From: Peptostreptococcaceae bacterium
Lineage (GTDB): Bacteria; Bacillota; Clostridia; Peptostreptococcales; Filifactoraceae
Direction of reading: 5' to 3'
Assembly: GCA_030532705.1 (NCBI GenBank)
Contig: JAUNKR010000010.1
Span: 1-53,585, forward strand
DNA length: 53,585 nt
Shown: in pieces, positions 34,827 to 43,062 of the stretch
Numbering within the stretch: the stretch's first letter is position 1
Layout: each line of letters opens with the position of its first letter
Notes under the pieces: model-generated
What the model saw: only the letters and a program-made list of their open reading frames with translations
The model's database searches: none
Told to the model about the DNA's origin: nothing
Position numbers and translations under genes: made by a program

Positions 34827-36242
34827 ATGGCAAATATACTAAAGGTAACAACGCCTCCATCGACAAATTACAATAATACAGTCAAAGGCAGCCCACAGAC
34901 CGTGCCTGCCCAAAATATCAAAAATCAGGTCGATCTGCAACGTATCACCCGTCAGGACACAAAAGAAGAAGCCGGACTCGGACGTCAATCCATGCATTAT
35001 ATGTCCAATTACAATAAGTTCTTGGAAAATGTCAAGGATGCGATCCCGATGGCAGATATCATGCGCGAGATCTTCGGCTCCAATCTGGAAGGCCTCATCA
35101 ACTCCCGAGCGACCAGTCCCGATATGGCAAAAGAGCTGACCGAATTTATGAGAATGATACAGCTCAAAGAGGGCGATCTTTCTTCGCTTGCAAAAATGCA
35201 GCTCGACAGTGCAACAGGATTTCGCTCCACTTTGTTCGATGTATTGCGTGAGATGATGAACGATACTTATTCGATCGATCTGAAAGCCGATATCCTGAAA
35301 TTTTCGAAGCGTTTCAATGATATGGCATCGAATCAGCGGATCCTCGGTGAGATCTTCCATGATCTACAGGAGCTTTCCAAAACGATCCCTCGCTCTGACG
35401 GCGATGCACTGATGCAGATGGCGGAACAGCTCGATCAAAATGCCAAGCCCGGCGACACCAAAGCCAATCTTCAGCTCCTCAAAAACGAGATCATGCCTTT
35501 GCTCTCCAAATACATCAACCGAACGAATGATCTGGGAAAAGCGCGAGATCTCATGAGCCTGCTGTCGCTCAACATCGCCCGCTACGAAAACGGGACTAAG
35601 GAGAATGTTCTCTCCTCCCTCAAGAGCTTGACGATGTATGGCGATTTCAAAGATCGGCTCGGATCGATGGATGAACGGACCCTTTCCAAAGTGCTCGATC
35701 GATTGCTCACAGAAAAGCTGACACAAAAAAATCCGCTCGCAGACAAATTATCCGGCATCATCGACCGCGGCTTGAGCGGACAGGTCGGTTACGAAAATCG
35801 TGCCGCTTTTGAGAATATGGCTCGCTCCATCCTCGTCAACGAGAGCGTCTATATGCCGCTTCTCTATACCCTGCTCCCTGCTGAGATCGACGGCAAAAAG
35901 CTCTTTGCAGAAATGTGGATCGATCCCGACGATGGCGGACGTTCCCAATACAATGAGGAAGATCGTGTCAATCGGGTGTACCTCAAATTCAATATCCAGG
36001 ACCTCGGGAATTTTGATATGGTCCTCAATCTCCAGCGAGGCAAGGTCGATCTTCAGCTCTTCTGCCCGGATGAGATGGACAAGGACTTTTACGAGATCAA
36101 AAATGACATCGGAAAGATCCTGGAAAAAAATGATCTGCAACAAAATAATATCTATGTCGAAAAAAGTACCGGCAAGCTCGAATTGACCGAGGTATTCCCG
36201 AAAATAAAAGAAAAGAGGAACAATATCAATGTCACCGTATAA
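34827..36242 (+). CDS. FliK-like flagellar hook-length-control family protein
   Basis: 471 residues, soluble and mainly helical for residues 1-340, then a C-terminal beta-rich part (WIDPDDGG...VYLKFNIQDLGNFDMVLNLQRGKVDLQLFC) that resembles the FliK C-terminal domain, which measures hook length and triggers the export switch. The stop overlaps an FlhB C-terminal homologue by 14 bases, the same pairing as YlqG/YlqH in Bacillus. N-terminus has an unstructured Asn/Thr/Gln-rich stretch. Assignment is mainly by the C-terminal pattern and context. Confidence 0.68.
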   Translation: MANILKVTTPPSTNYNNTVKGSPQTVPAQNIKNQVDLQRITRQDTKEEAGLGRQSMHYMSNYNKFLENVKDAIPMADIMREIFGSNLEGLINSRATSPDMAKELTEFMRMIQLKEGDLSSLAKMQLDSATGFRSTLFDVLREMMNDTYSIDLKADILKFSKRFNDMASNQRILGEIFHDLQELSKTIPRSDGDALMQMAEQLDQNAKPGDTKANLQLLKNEIMPLLSKYINRTNDLGKARDLMSLLSLNIARYENGTKENVLSSLKSLTMYGDFKDRLGSMDERTLSKVLDRLLTEKLTQKNPLADKLSGIIDRGLSGQVGYENRAAFENMARSILVNESVYMPLLYTLLPAEIDGKKLFAEMWIDPDDGGRSQYNEEDRVNRVYLKFNIQDLGNFDMVLNLQRGKVDLQLFCPDEMDKDFYEIKNDIGKILEKNDLQQNNIYVEKSTGKLELTEVFPKIKEKRNNINVTV

Positions 36243-36510
36243 AGATGAACTCAAGAAAAAAGCCGTCGCGCTCCGATACGATGAGGACAAAAACGCCGCA
36301 CCGATCATTGTCGCATCCGGCATGGGCTACATGGCGGAGAAGATCCTCGAAGTCGCATACAAAAACGATATCGCCGTCCACGAGGACGCATCGCTGGCGA
36401 CCATCCTCACACAGCTTGAGCTCGGCACCCCGATCCCCGAGGAACTCTACCATGCGATCATCGACATCTATGTTTACCTGCTGAACTATTCATCCAAAAA
36501 GAACAAATAA
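36229..36510 (+). CDS. FlhB C-terminal homologue (FlhX/YlqH-like)
   Basis: 93 residues equivalent to the cytoplasmic export-switch domain of FlhB/YscU, without membrane helices: KKAVALRYDEDKNAAPIIVASGMGYMAEKILEVAYKNDIAVHEDASLATILTQLELG is split here only by the family pattern A-V-A-L-x-Y, A-P-x-V-x-A-x-G and I-P-E-E-L-Y. The self-cleavage NPTH motif of FlhB is absent, as in other stand-alone paralogues. Possible role in substrate-specificity switching with the preceding FliK-like protein. Confidence 0.85.
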   Translation: MSPYKDELKKKAVALRYDEDKNAAPIIVASGMGYMAEKILEVAYKNDIAVHEDASLATILTQLELGTPIPEELYHAIIDIYVYLLNYSSKKNK

Positions 36511-36879
36511 ACGATCACAAGCTAAAGAAACTCTTATCAGAAATAGATACAAGTCAAACGAGAAATAAAGGATCTGTCTACAAAGATCTTCCGCTCGGTC
36601 AACGATCACAAAGACCAGAAGATCCGAACGATGATCTGTCCACAAGATCAGCCCTACACTTATCGAGCGCAGGGCTTTGTTCCTTTTTAATGAGCGCTCC
36701 CGCCGTCTCGATCTGAAAACAAAACCATCACTCCTTGGAGACTCAACAAAATAATTATTTAAGAAGTCTCAAATATGGTATATATAGTATAAGAGCAAAA
36801 GACGATCAGGTGATCCGCATTTTGCTTTTGGATCGGATCGACCGATCGGGTAGCCAACTGTTTGAGAAGGAGAAAATGA
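36511..36879. other. Intergenic region with terminator and short repeats
   Basis: About 370 bases without a gene. Contains a plus-strand terminator (36650-36690) and two similar boxes GATCTGTCTACAAAGATC (36571) and GATCTGTCCACAAGATC (36633). The rest is the leader of the LEA-like gene. Confidence 0.5.
36650..36690 (+). terminator. Terminator after the FlhX-like gene
   Basis: AGCCCT (36650-36655) and AGGGCT (36671-36676) with a 15-base loop and a following T-rich run TTGTTCCTTTTT. Confidence 0.6.
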
Positions 36880-37173
36880 ATGTCAGATCTAATGGATAAA
36901 ATGAAAGATACTGCCGAAAAGGCAAAAGACGTGATCGAGGATAAGGCAAAAGATGCAAAAAAAGGTCTTGAAGAAGTTGCCGAAAAAGTAAAAGACAATG
37001 CTGAAAAAGCTGTCGATGCAATGAAAGGTACTGCACAGGATGCAAAAAAAGAAGCTGCCAAGGCAGCAGATAAGATCCAAGACAGCGCGGAAAAATTGGC
37101 AGAAGATGTCAAAGACAAAGCAAAGGATGTCTCCGATAAGATCGGTGACAAGATCAAAGATCTAAAAAAATGA
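36880..37173 (+). CDS. LEA-like Lys/Asp/Ala-rich helical protein
   Basis: 97 residues made almost only of K, D, A, E, V and I/L, with no Cys, Trp, Phe or Tyr. Loose 11-residue units such as KAKDVIEDKAK, KVKDNAEKAVD and KAADKIQDSAEKL recur through the whole length, giving an amphipathic helix like group-3 LEA proteins or apolipoprotein-type repeats. No signal peptide. AAGGAG ribosome binding site and its own terminator. Likely a desiccation/osmotic or membrane-surface protectant, inferred from composition only. Confidence 0.75.
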   Translation: MSDLMDKMKDTAEKAKDVIEDKAKDAKKGLEEVAEKVKDNAEKAVDAMKGTAQDAKKEAAKAADKIQDSAEKLAEDVKDKAKDVSDKIGDKIKDLKK

Positions 37174-37180
37174 TCCAAAA

Positions 37181-37218
37181 AGAAGACCCTGTACGAAAAT
37201 CGCACAGGGTCTTCTTTT
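37181..37218 (+). terminator. Terminator of the LEA-like gene
   Basis: AGAAGACCCTGT pairing with ACAGGGTCTTCT, loop ACGAAAATCGC, then TTTT. Strong 12-bp stem. Confidence 0.82.
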
Positions 37219-37383
37219 ATCCGGCGTAAGATCTCGCCCAACATTTTTCATCCAAAATAGGAAGGTGAACCGTTTTGCGAAGTGTAAGGAATATGAATGA
37301 TTTTTTGTCTGGAGATTTTTCCACAGGAGAAACTCTCAGCACCTTCAGCGGATCACCGTCAGTTCACTCCCCACAGATAAGAC

Positions 37384-37854
37384 TTATTCCTGCACATCCT
37401 CACGATTTTCCTTAACACTGACCTCGTCCATCGTGATACGATATACCGCTGTCGCTTTGATATAGGCTTTGAGCACCTCGTCAAAACGGTCGATATGTGC
37501 CATCGAATACTTTTCCGATATCAAACGAAGGGCATAGATCCTCTCTTCCTCATCCGTTACCAAAGTCGCTCTGCCAAATACGATCGCCGATTCATAATTC
37601 ATCGTATATTTTTCCGAATTTGCCTTTGCATAGCCTACGCAAGATAGACAGACCCTCGGTTCTCTCGTCATATTATCGACTTTCTTCCCCTTCTTTGCAC
37701 AATGGAAATACACATACTTCCCATCGGTCGCTGGAGAGATCGCGATGGCATAAGGCGAAAGATCCTCATTGACCGTCGCAAGCGTCGCATGATCACATTT
37801 TTGGATCACCTCAAGCGCATATTCGCTCGATGCGAGCCGATCCTTCCTTCTCAT
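37384..37854 (-). CDS. Pyridoxamine 5'-phosphate oxidase-like flavoprotein
   Basis: About 156 residues from ATG 37854 (GGGAGG); the 33-codon upstream extension is rejected. Split-barrel FMN-binding fold: CDHATLATVNEDLSPYAIAISPATDGKYVYFHCAKKGKKVDNM and YESAIVFGRATLV, the pattern of the nitroimidazole-resistance NimA-type branch of the PPOX superfamily. May bind FMN or heme; substrate unknown, drug resistance not implied. Confidence 0.85.
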   Translation of the reverse strand: MRRKDRLASSEYALEVIQKCDHATLATVNEDLSPYAIAISPATDGKYVYFHCAKKGKKVDNMTREPRVCLSCVGYAKANSEKYTMNYESAIVFGRATLVTDEEERIYALRLISEKYSMAHIDRFDEVLKAYIKATAVYRITMDEVSVKENREDVQE

Positions 37855-37961
37855 AAGATCCTCCCTTCGATTTTTTTGATCGATCTTTCTCGGACAGGCA
37901 TTCCCTGCCAAAATTATAAAACTGCTATTTTTCAAGATCCCGATATCGCTCAAGCGTCCTG

Positions 37962-38822
37962 CTATTCCTTATTGAACATATAGACACCGATCCCCGAAGA
38001 GATGATCAGCAAGATCCCGAAGATACTGTAGATATCCAGCACCTCTCCAAAGATAAAAAATCCTGCCAGCGCCGAAAAAATGATATTGGAATAATTATAT
38101 ACGCTGACTTCTCCTGCGACCGCCAGCTTATAGGCGGAGGTCAGGAAAGTCTGACCGAGCCCACCCAATATCCCGATCGCAAGCATCACCAGCATCAGAT
38201 AAGGCGTCGGCATGATGAGCGTCGGGATCATCAGCGGAATACAGAGGATACAGGAAAATAAGCTGAAATAAAAAATGATCACATGCGAATGCACTTTGTT
38301 CTTCATAAAAGAGATCATCGTGTACGCCATCCCCGAAAAGACCGCCGAGCACAATGCGAGCAGCGACGGAAAGACCGCGGAGTTAAACTGCGGCTTGACG
38401 ATCAAAAGAACGCCGATAAAAGCCGTCGAGATCGCGATCAGCTTCGGCTTGGTCAACTTCTCTTTTAGGATCAGTGCCGAAAAAAGCATCACAAAAAATG
38501 GCGAGCATTTTTGCAATGCGGCAGCATCCGCCAAATTGATATTACGCATCGCATTAAAAAAGAGAACGATCCCCATAAATCCGCAAAAACTGCGCAATAG
38601 CAGAGCGCCACGCACCCCTTTTGCCACATAGAGTTTGTCCAGATTTTTATATTTGTAAAGCGAATACAACATCATCATGATCACGACAAAGTTTCGCACG
38701 AATACCTGTTCAAACAGCGGCAATATATTTGCCGTCGATTTTACAAGCAGCTGCATCAGCGAAAAAGAAAGCGCTGAAAACACCATATACATTGCCGCTA
38801 ATTTTTTATTTTGATTTTCCAT
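37962..38822 (-). CDS. EamA/DMT family permease
   Basis: 286 residues with ten hydrophobic helices in two EamA repeats. The first contains VFVRNFVVIMMMLYSLYK and LADAAALQKCSPFFVMLFSALILKEKL; the second ends FFIFGEVLDIYSIFGILLIISSGIGVYM. Drug/metabolite superfamily, likely exporting amino acids or small metabolites. Substrate unknown. Confidence 0.9.
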   Translation of the reverse strand: MENQNKKLAAMYMVFSALSFSLMQLLVKSTANILPLFEQVFVRNFVVIMMMLYSLYKYKNLDKLYVAKGVRGALLLRSFCGFMGIVLFFNAMRNINLADAAALQKCSPFFVMLFSALILKEKLTKPKLIAISTAFIGVLLIVKPQFNSAVFPSLLALCSAVFSGMAYTMISFMKNKVHSHVIIFYFSLFSCILCIPLMIPTLIMPTPYLMLVMLAIGILGGLGQTFLTSAYKLAVAGEVSVYNYSNIIFSALAGFFIFGEVLDIYSIFGILLIISSGIGVYMFNKE

Positions 38823-38967
38823 CGAATCGTCTGTCCTTTAACCTCAAGAGAAAGGCGATGTTTTTTTCAAACCTCGCCTTCATTTCAAAATGATCCCCAA
38901 GATCACAAGCTCCAAACAAGTCCTGCGATCCAACTGTTGATCCCATATCACCTAGAGCCATTCTGCA

Positions 38968-39237
38968 CTATTTCGCAAGCACATCATGATACTCGGTCTT
39001 TTTTTCAAACTCCGCGACCGCATAGGAGCATACCGGCACGATCTTTTTGCCCTCCGCTCTCGCTTTTTCAACGACAGCCTGCACAAGTTTTGCCGCTACA
39101 CCCTGTCCTCGAAGAGAAGAGTCCACAAAAGTGCGATCCAAATGCCATTCCTCTTCGCCCTTAAAAGTCGCCTCCGCGATCATATTTCCATTCTCATCAT
39201 TTAGGAATATCCTTCCTTTTTCTTCTTGAAATTTCAT
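38968..39237 (-). CDS. GNAT-like acetyltransferase (YjdJ type)
   Basis: 89 residues, the compact single-core acetyltransferase type: a beta-hairpin GRIFLNDENGNMIAEATF, then HTFVD-like HLDRTFVDSSLRGQGVAAKLVQAVVEKARAEGKKIVPVCSYAVAEF, which holds the acetyl-CoA loop RGQGVA and the family's C-x-Y-A-x-x-F signature. Soluble, substrate unknown. RBS GGAGG overlaps the preceding intergenic. Confidence 0.88.
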   Translation of the reverse strand: MKFQEEKGRIFLNDENGNMIAEATFKGEEEWHLDRTFVDSSLRGQGVAAKLVQAVVEKARAEGKKIVPVCSYAVAEFEKKTEYHDVLAK

Positions 39238-39328
39238 TATTTCCTCCTGATTTCATCCAATCCGTCCTGCATCATCGGATCGTCCGTCGATCCATCATTA
39301 CGCAGATCCTTATCAAAAATTTCAGACC

Positions 39329-39862
39329 CTAAAAATTCTCCAGGATCTTTTCCTGAATATATTCCGAGATCGTCTTTCCATTGATCGTCGCTTCCCCGCC
39401 CAAGATCAGATCCGGCATCACTTTGAAGAAATTGATCACCAATTTGTTGCCTACTACAAAAAACTCTTCCTTGTTCGCCGGGATAAATACGACTTCGATG
39501 CTCGAAGCCTCGATGTCCTTGATCGCATTGATCTTTTCCGGAAGTGCGTCCAGATTCAGCACCTTCAGCGGTGCGACCATATTGCTCATCAGCGAAAGAT
39601 CTTCCAGCATCCACATATTATTGTTCCAGAATTGTCTTTCTTTCTGAGTACCGCCATTAAGCATCTCGCGGTTGCTGATCGCGCTCAGCGCTTTTCGGAC
39701 CGACTCCGCATTGAAAGTTTCGTCATACAACAACTTCATCTCCGGATACTCGCTCAGCTCCACCAGATAGCGCTCGCCTACCTTCTCCTTATCCTTTACT
39801 GCCGTCCAAAAATAGATCATCGACTCGATCACATTCATATTATTCTTGATCTCTTTAATCAT
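39329..39862 (-). CDS. Hypothetical soluble protein
   Basis: 177 residues, no signal peptide. Helical N-terminal half (VIESMIYFWTAVKDKEKVGERYLVELSEYPEMKLLYD) and an alpha/beta C-terminal half (SSIEVVFIPANKEEFFVVGNKLVINFF). No motif I can assign with confidence. GAGCAG ribosome binding site. It sits alone between a GNAT gene and the TetR regulator, all on the minus strand. Confidence 0.72.
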   Translation of the reverse strand: MIKEIKNNMNVIESMIYFWTAVKDKEKVGERYLVELSEYPEMKLLYDETFNAESVRKALSAISNREMLNGGTQKERQFWNNNMWMLEDLSLMSNMVAPLKVLNLDALPEKINAIKDIEASSIEVVFIPANKEEFFVVGNKLVINFFKVMPDLILGGEATINGKTISEYIQEKILENF

Positions 39863-39935
39863 AATCTGCTCCTTTGTTTTTTCGTTGATTTTATTGTATC
39901 ACAGACCGATTGAATTGTGAACCGAAAAGACACAA

Positions 39936-39960
39936 ACAAAAAGAGAGCATTTCTGCTCTC
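39936..39960 (-). terminator. Terminator of the TetR-family gene
   Basis: Minus strand GAGAGCA-GAAA-TGCTCTC with GNRA-like loop, followed by TTTTTG. Confidence 0.78.
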
Positions 39961-40012
39961 CCGATCAAATGACAGATCATAAGTATCTCGCCCTCAGCAA
40001 AAGGACAAAAAA

Positions 40013-40561
40013 CTACTTCGCAAATAGCTTTTTGATCTCTCCTGCGATAAAAGACTTCTTATTTACAAAATGCTCTTCATTTTTTGTGATCACATAGTAC
40101 ACAAGTGATTCCGTGATGAATTGGACCCACATCGCAAGCTTGTCCTCATCGACCCCATTATCTCTTGCATAACCTCGGATATCATTATCCAGTTCCTTAT
40201 TCAGCTCCACTACACTTGGGATGATACTCTTGGAATATACCGGATGTGAAAGGACCTCCAGCGCGAATCGCTGTTCATTGATGGTTTTTTTCGTATAAGC
40301 CTGCAGCTTGTCCATCATCTTATCGACGTCATGGATATTTTTTCGGAAGATGTCGACGGTACCTGTCTTATATCGTTCATAGCAACGCTTCACACAAGCG
40401 ATAACAGCATCATTCTTGTCAGAAAAATAGTAGTACAGCAACGCTTCATTCACACCCGCCTTTGCGGTAAGTTTCTTAGTTGATGCTTTATCGATCCCAT
40501 ACTCGGTAAATGCTTGGATAAATGCATCCAGCATCTCTTCTCTCTTGATGTCTGACTTCAT
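40013..40561 (-). CDS. TetR-family transcriptional regulator
   Basis: 182 residues. N-terminal HTH: AFIQAFTEYGIDKASTKKLTAKAGVNEALLYYYFSDKNDAVIACV (residues ~11-55), standard for TetR. The helical C-terminal ligand domain has no recognisable specificity. AGGAGG ribosome binding site. A perfect palindrome GGTCA-TCC-TGACC lies 23 bases upstream of the start, between a -10-like TAATAT and the ribosome binding site, so self-repression is likely. The next gene upstream, an exported flavoprotein, is a possible target but shows no copy of the palindrome. Confidence 0.9.
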   Translation of the reverse strand: MKSDIKREEMLDAFIQAFTEYGIDKASTKKLTAKAGVNEALLYYYFSDKNDAVIACVKRCYERYKTGTVDIFRKNIHDVDKMMDKLQAYTKKTINEQRFALEVLSHPVYSKSIIPSVVELNKELDNDIRGYARDNGVDEDKLAMWVQFITESLVYYVITKNEEHFVNKKSFIAGEIKKLFAK

Positions 40562-40583
40562 TGTTTCCCTCCTTTCGATAGCA

Positions 40584-40596
40584 GGTCATCCTGACC
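40584..40596. promoter_or_regulatory. Candidate TetR operator
   Basis: Perfect inverted repeat GGTCA-TCC-TGACC immediately downstream of a plausible minus-strand promoter (TTATGG-N17-TAATAT). Position fits autorepression by the TetR protein. Confidence 0.5.
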
Positions 40597-40780
40597 AAAC
40601 AAATATTATCATCATTTCATTTATACCATAATTTTATAGTTTATGCACATAAATTTTAATAAAATATTTTTTGAAAGTGTTCTTACTAAAATAACCTTTT
40701 TCGCCATCGTATTCAAATCACTTTTCTTCAAGCGTTTTCACTAAATAGATCAGCTCATAAAAATATTGAAAATTTGAATT

Positions 40781-40806
40781 AAAAAAGGCTGTCACAAAAC
40801 AGCCCT
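40781..40806 (-). terminator. Terminator of the flavoprotein gene
   Basis: Minus strand GGCTGT-TTTGTG-ACAGCC followed by TTTTTT, starting 30 bases after the stop. Confidence 0.8.
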
Positions 40807-40836
40807 CTTTGTTATTCTTTCCTTCGGCTAAAGATC

Positions 40837-42801
40837 TTATGCCGCCGATCCCTGCTTGATCGGTGTACGCTCGATCACATTGCCCATCAATGCGTAAAGA
40901 TCCTCCGTCAGCAGATACACTTCCAAATAATGTTGCTTCGGATCTGCCTCATTCGGTATCTCTACCGCCTTCGACATGATCTTGTTATAGATCTCCGCCG
41001 GGATGACCTTCGCATCCTGCATCGCTTTCAGATCCGGATAATTTTGTTTTAAGAAATAATTCATGACCGGGATCATATCGTTGAGCGTCATCTCATAGTT
41101 CATCGGCTTATTGATCAAATTCATCACATCCCGGCGATGAACATCATAAGGCGAATTGTTCTCCATCAGATGAAGCATCGTATAGAGCTTGCCGACATTC
41201 GCTCTGGTATGCAGGCCGTACTCATTCTGATAGGTCATCGTGATCAATGCCTTGCTGCGCAAGAATTTGATCTCTCGAGCCGCATAGCTGTGGTCGATCG
41301 GATGCGCATTGGCATAGCTGACGAGTCGCACGCCCTTCTCATAAAGCGATGTACGGACCGCGAGCAGATTGCTCGAGTTCGTCAGTACATCCCTCGTCGT
41401 GACATCTCGGCTGATCGCGACCTTCGCCATCACTCCTGCCGCTTCGCCCAGCGCCATCAATACAGGCACCGTTCTTGCCGATCCATAAGCGATCGAGTCA
41501 AAGCTTGCGCATTTGCTCGGAACATAGATCCCGTCGATCCCTTGCGGAATGATCGACCCCGCCGCGATACCATAAGGCTTCGTCCCCGTAAGGATCGTCC
41601 CGATATCGCCCTTCTGGTTCGCCTGAATATCGATCGGATAAGAGCCGACTGCGATATAATTATTCGGGAATACCGAGTCAAATACATCATTCGCCGTCAA
41701 GGTCTGCTCCCCGATCATATGCTTTGTTTCCCGGATATAAAACTCCGGCGCTGCCGATACAAATTCCGCATTCTCAAAACCTTTCAAATTCGCTCTCATA
41801 TAAGGGATCACATCCTGCTTGATCCGACGGATCGCCGCATCCCTTGTCGAGATCTGATAGATCCGATCATAAGGCTTAAATTCGAAAATCTGAAATGCGT
41901 TCACCAAGACCGTCCCGTCATTTTGGCGTCCAAGATTGAGATGCCTGCTCTGCATCAAAGGATCATTCACCGGACAGTTCAACATCTGTTTGTAGCCCCA
42001 TGCCGCATTGCCGCTGAGACCCGTATTCGGATCCCCGTCGTTTTGCAGCACTCTTCGCACCTTGTCCCAATCCACACCCTTGATCTTATAGACCAGCGTA
42101 GCCGATTGATACTTTCCTTTGAGACCGATGTCTTCTTTCCCTTCGTGGAACTTTGCCCCCGCTTTTGTCGCGATGTCGGCATTGGGTGTCGCATCGATCA
42201 CGACCTTTGCCGAAAGCACTGTCGGCTCCGTCTTTGCATTTACCACGAGCACGCTCGTCTTGTCAGCAGGCACATAGCTATACTCCACACCGTCATCCGA
42301 AGTCAGCACCACTTCCACATTCGCCTCCGCAAGCAATTTCTCCAATGCCTTCTGCGCATCCGAGATGTCAAAAGCCTTCTTCTTTCCGATCAGATTATAA
42401 AAACGTTCAAAAACGCCATGATTCAAAAAATTATCCTTATAAACATTCTGATACCACTGCTCTTCTCCCGGCGCATAGTTAAAATCGATCATATTCAACC
42501 AGCCCAAAGTATAAAGACCGCCCACACGATCCCGATTAAAATCCATCAGCAATACACGCAATCCCTGCCTTCCTGCACTGTATGCGGCAGCGACCCCCTC
42601 CGGATCCGATCCGAACACTACGACATCATAGGTCGAAAACTTCGGCATATCCGATGTATTGATCACCGAGGAACGATATGAATACTTGATACGCTCCGCC
42701 TTCTTCTCGTTCACCATATTCTCAGCATACGACGGAAGAACACCGCTGATACCGATCAGCATCGCCATACAACCGGCGATCATCGATTTGAATCTTTTCA
42801 T
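40837..42801 (-). CDS. Exported FAD-dependent oxidoreductase
   Basis: About 654 residues from ATG 42801 (AGAGAGG). N-terminal signal peptide MKRFKSMIAGCMAMLIGISG ending PSYA-EN. Then a flavin fold with a modified dinucleotide motif VVVFGSDPEGVAAAYSAGRQG, VVIDATPNADIATKAGA, and a C-terminal GIAAGSIIPQGIDGIYVPSKC...GEAAGVMAK, the FAD-binding closing motif of the FAD_oxidored group. The extreme C-terminus (~540-654) is helical and looks like a surface-layer-type or helical cap region. Substrate unknown. Export of a FAD enzyme suggests Tat-less or extracellular flavinylation; there is no twin-arginine. Confidence 0.85.
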   Translation of the reverse strand: MKRFKSMIAGCMAMLIGISGVLPSYAENMVNEKKAERIKYSYRSSVINTSDMPKFSTYDVVVFGSDPEGVAAAYSAGRQGLRVLLMDFNRDRVGGLYTLGWLNMIDFNYAPGEEQWYQNVYKDNFLNHGVFERFYNLIGKKKAFDISDAQKALEKLLAEANVEVVLTSDDGVEYSYVPADKTSVLVVNAKTEPTVLSAKVVIDATPNADIATKAGAKFHEGKEDIGLKGKYQSATLVYKIKGVDWDKVRRVLQNDGDPNTGLSGNAAWGYKQMLNCPVNDPLMQSRHLNLGRQNDGTVLVNAFQIFEFKPYDRIYQISTRDAAIRRIKQDVIPYMRANLKGFENAEFVSAAPEFYIRETKHMIGEQTLTANDVFDSVFPNNYIAVGSYPIDIQANQKGDIGTILTGTKPYGIAAGSIIPQGIDGIYVPSKCASFDSIAYGSARTVPVLMALGEAAGVMAKVAISRDVTTRDVLTNSSNLLAVRTSLYEKGVRLVSYANAHPIDHSYAAREIKFLRSKALITMTYQNEYGLHTRANVGKLYTMLHLMENNSPYDVHRRDVMNLINKPMNYEMTLNDMIPVMNYFLKQNYPDLKAMQDAKVIPAEIYNKIMSKAVEIPNEADPKQHYLEVYLLTEDLYALMGNVIERTPIKQGSAA

Positions 42802-42970
42802 AAACACCTCTCTTTGATTTCACATACTCGTACCATTATACCTTAAAAATATGTAAAAAGTGTTACAATTTGGTAAAACTTAAAAAACACTTCCCCGCTC
42901 TATCCGTTTTGCCTTAAGCCTTTTTCCAAACAGCCGATTTTATTTATAAGGACGCTTTTGATATTTGCTA

Positions 42971-42999
42971 TTGTATTATTTTCATTTTTAATCTACAAT
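42971..42999 (+). promoter_or_regulatory. Promoter of ptsI
   Basis: TTGTAT (42971-42976), 17-base spacer, TACAAT (42994-42999), 64 bases upstream of the start. The leader has a small hairpin GGGAC-TACTTGC-GTCCC (43026-43042). Confidence 0.55.
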
Positions 43000-43062
43000 A
43001 TAGACGTGGACAAGCTCAACCCTTTGGGACTACTTGCGTCCCACATATAGTAAGGAGTTTTT

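Noticed and set aside
36571-36650. CRISPR-like repeat of GATCTGTCYACAARGATC
   Set aside because: Only two copies, no spacer pattern or cas genes; GATC-rich background.
37316-37325. DnaA-box-like TTTTCCACA and possible origin
   Set aside because: A single near match without clustering, no dnaA nearby.
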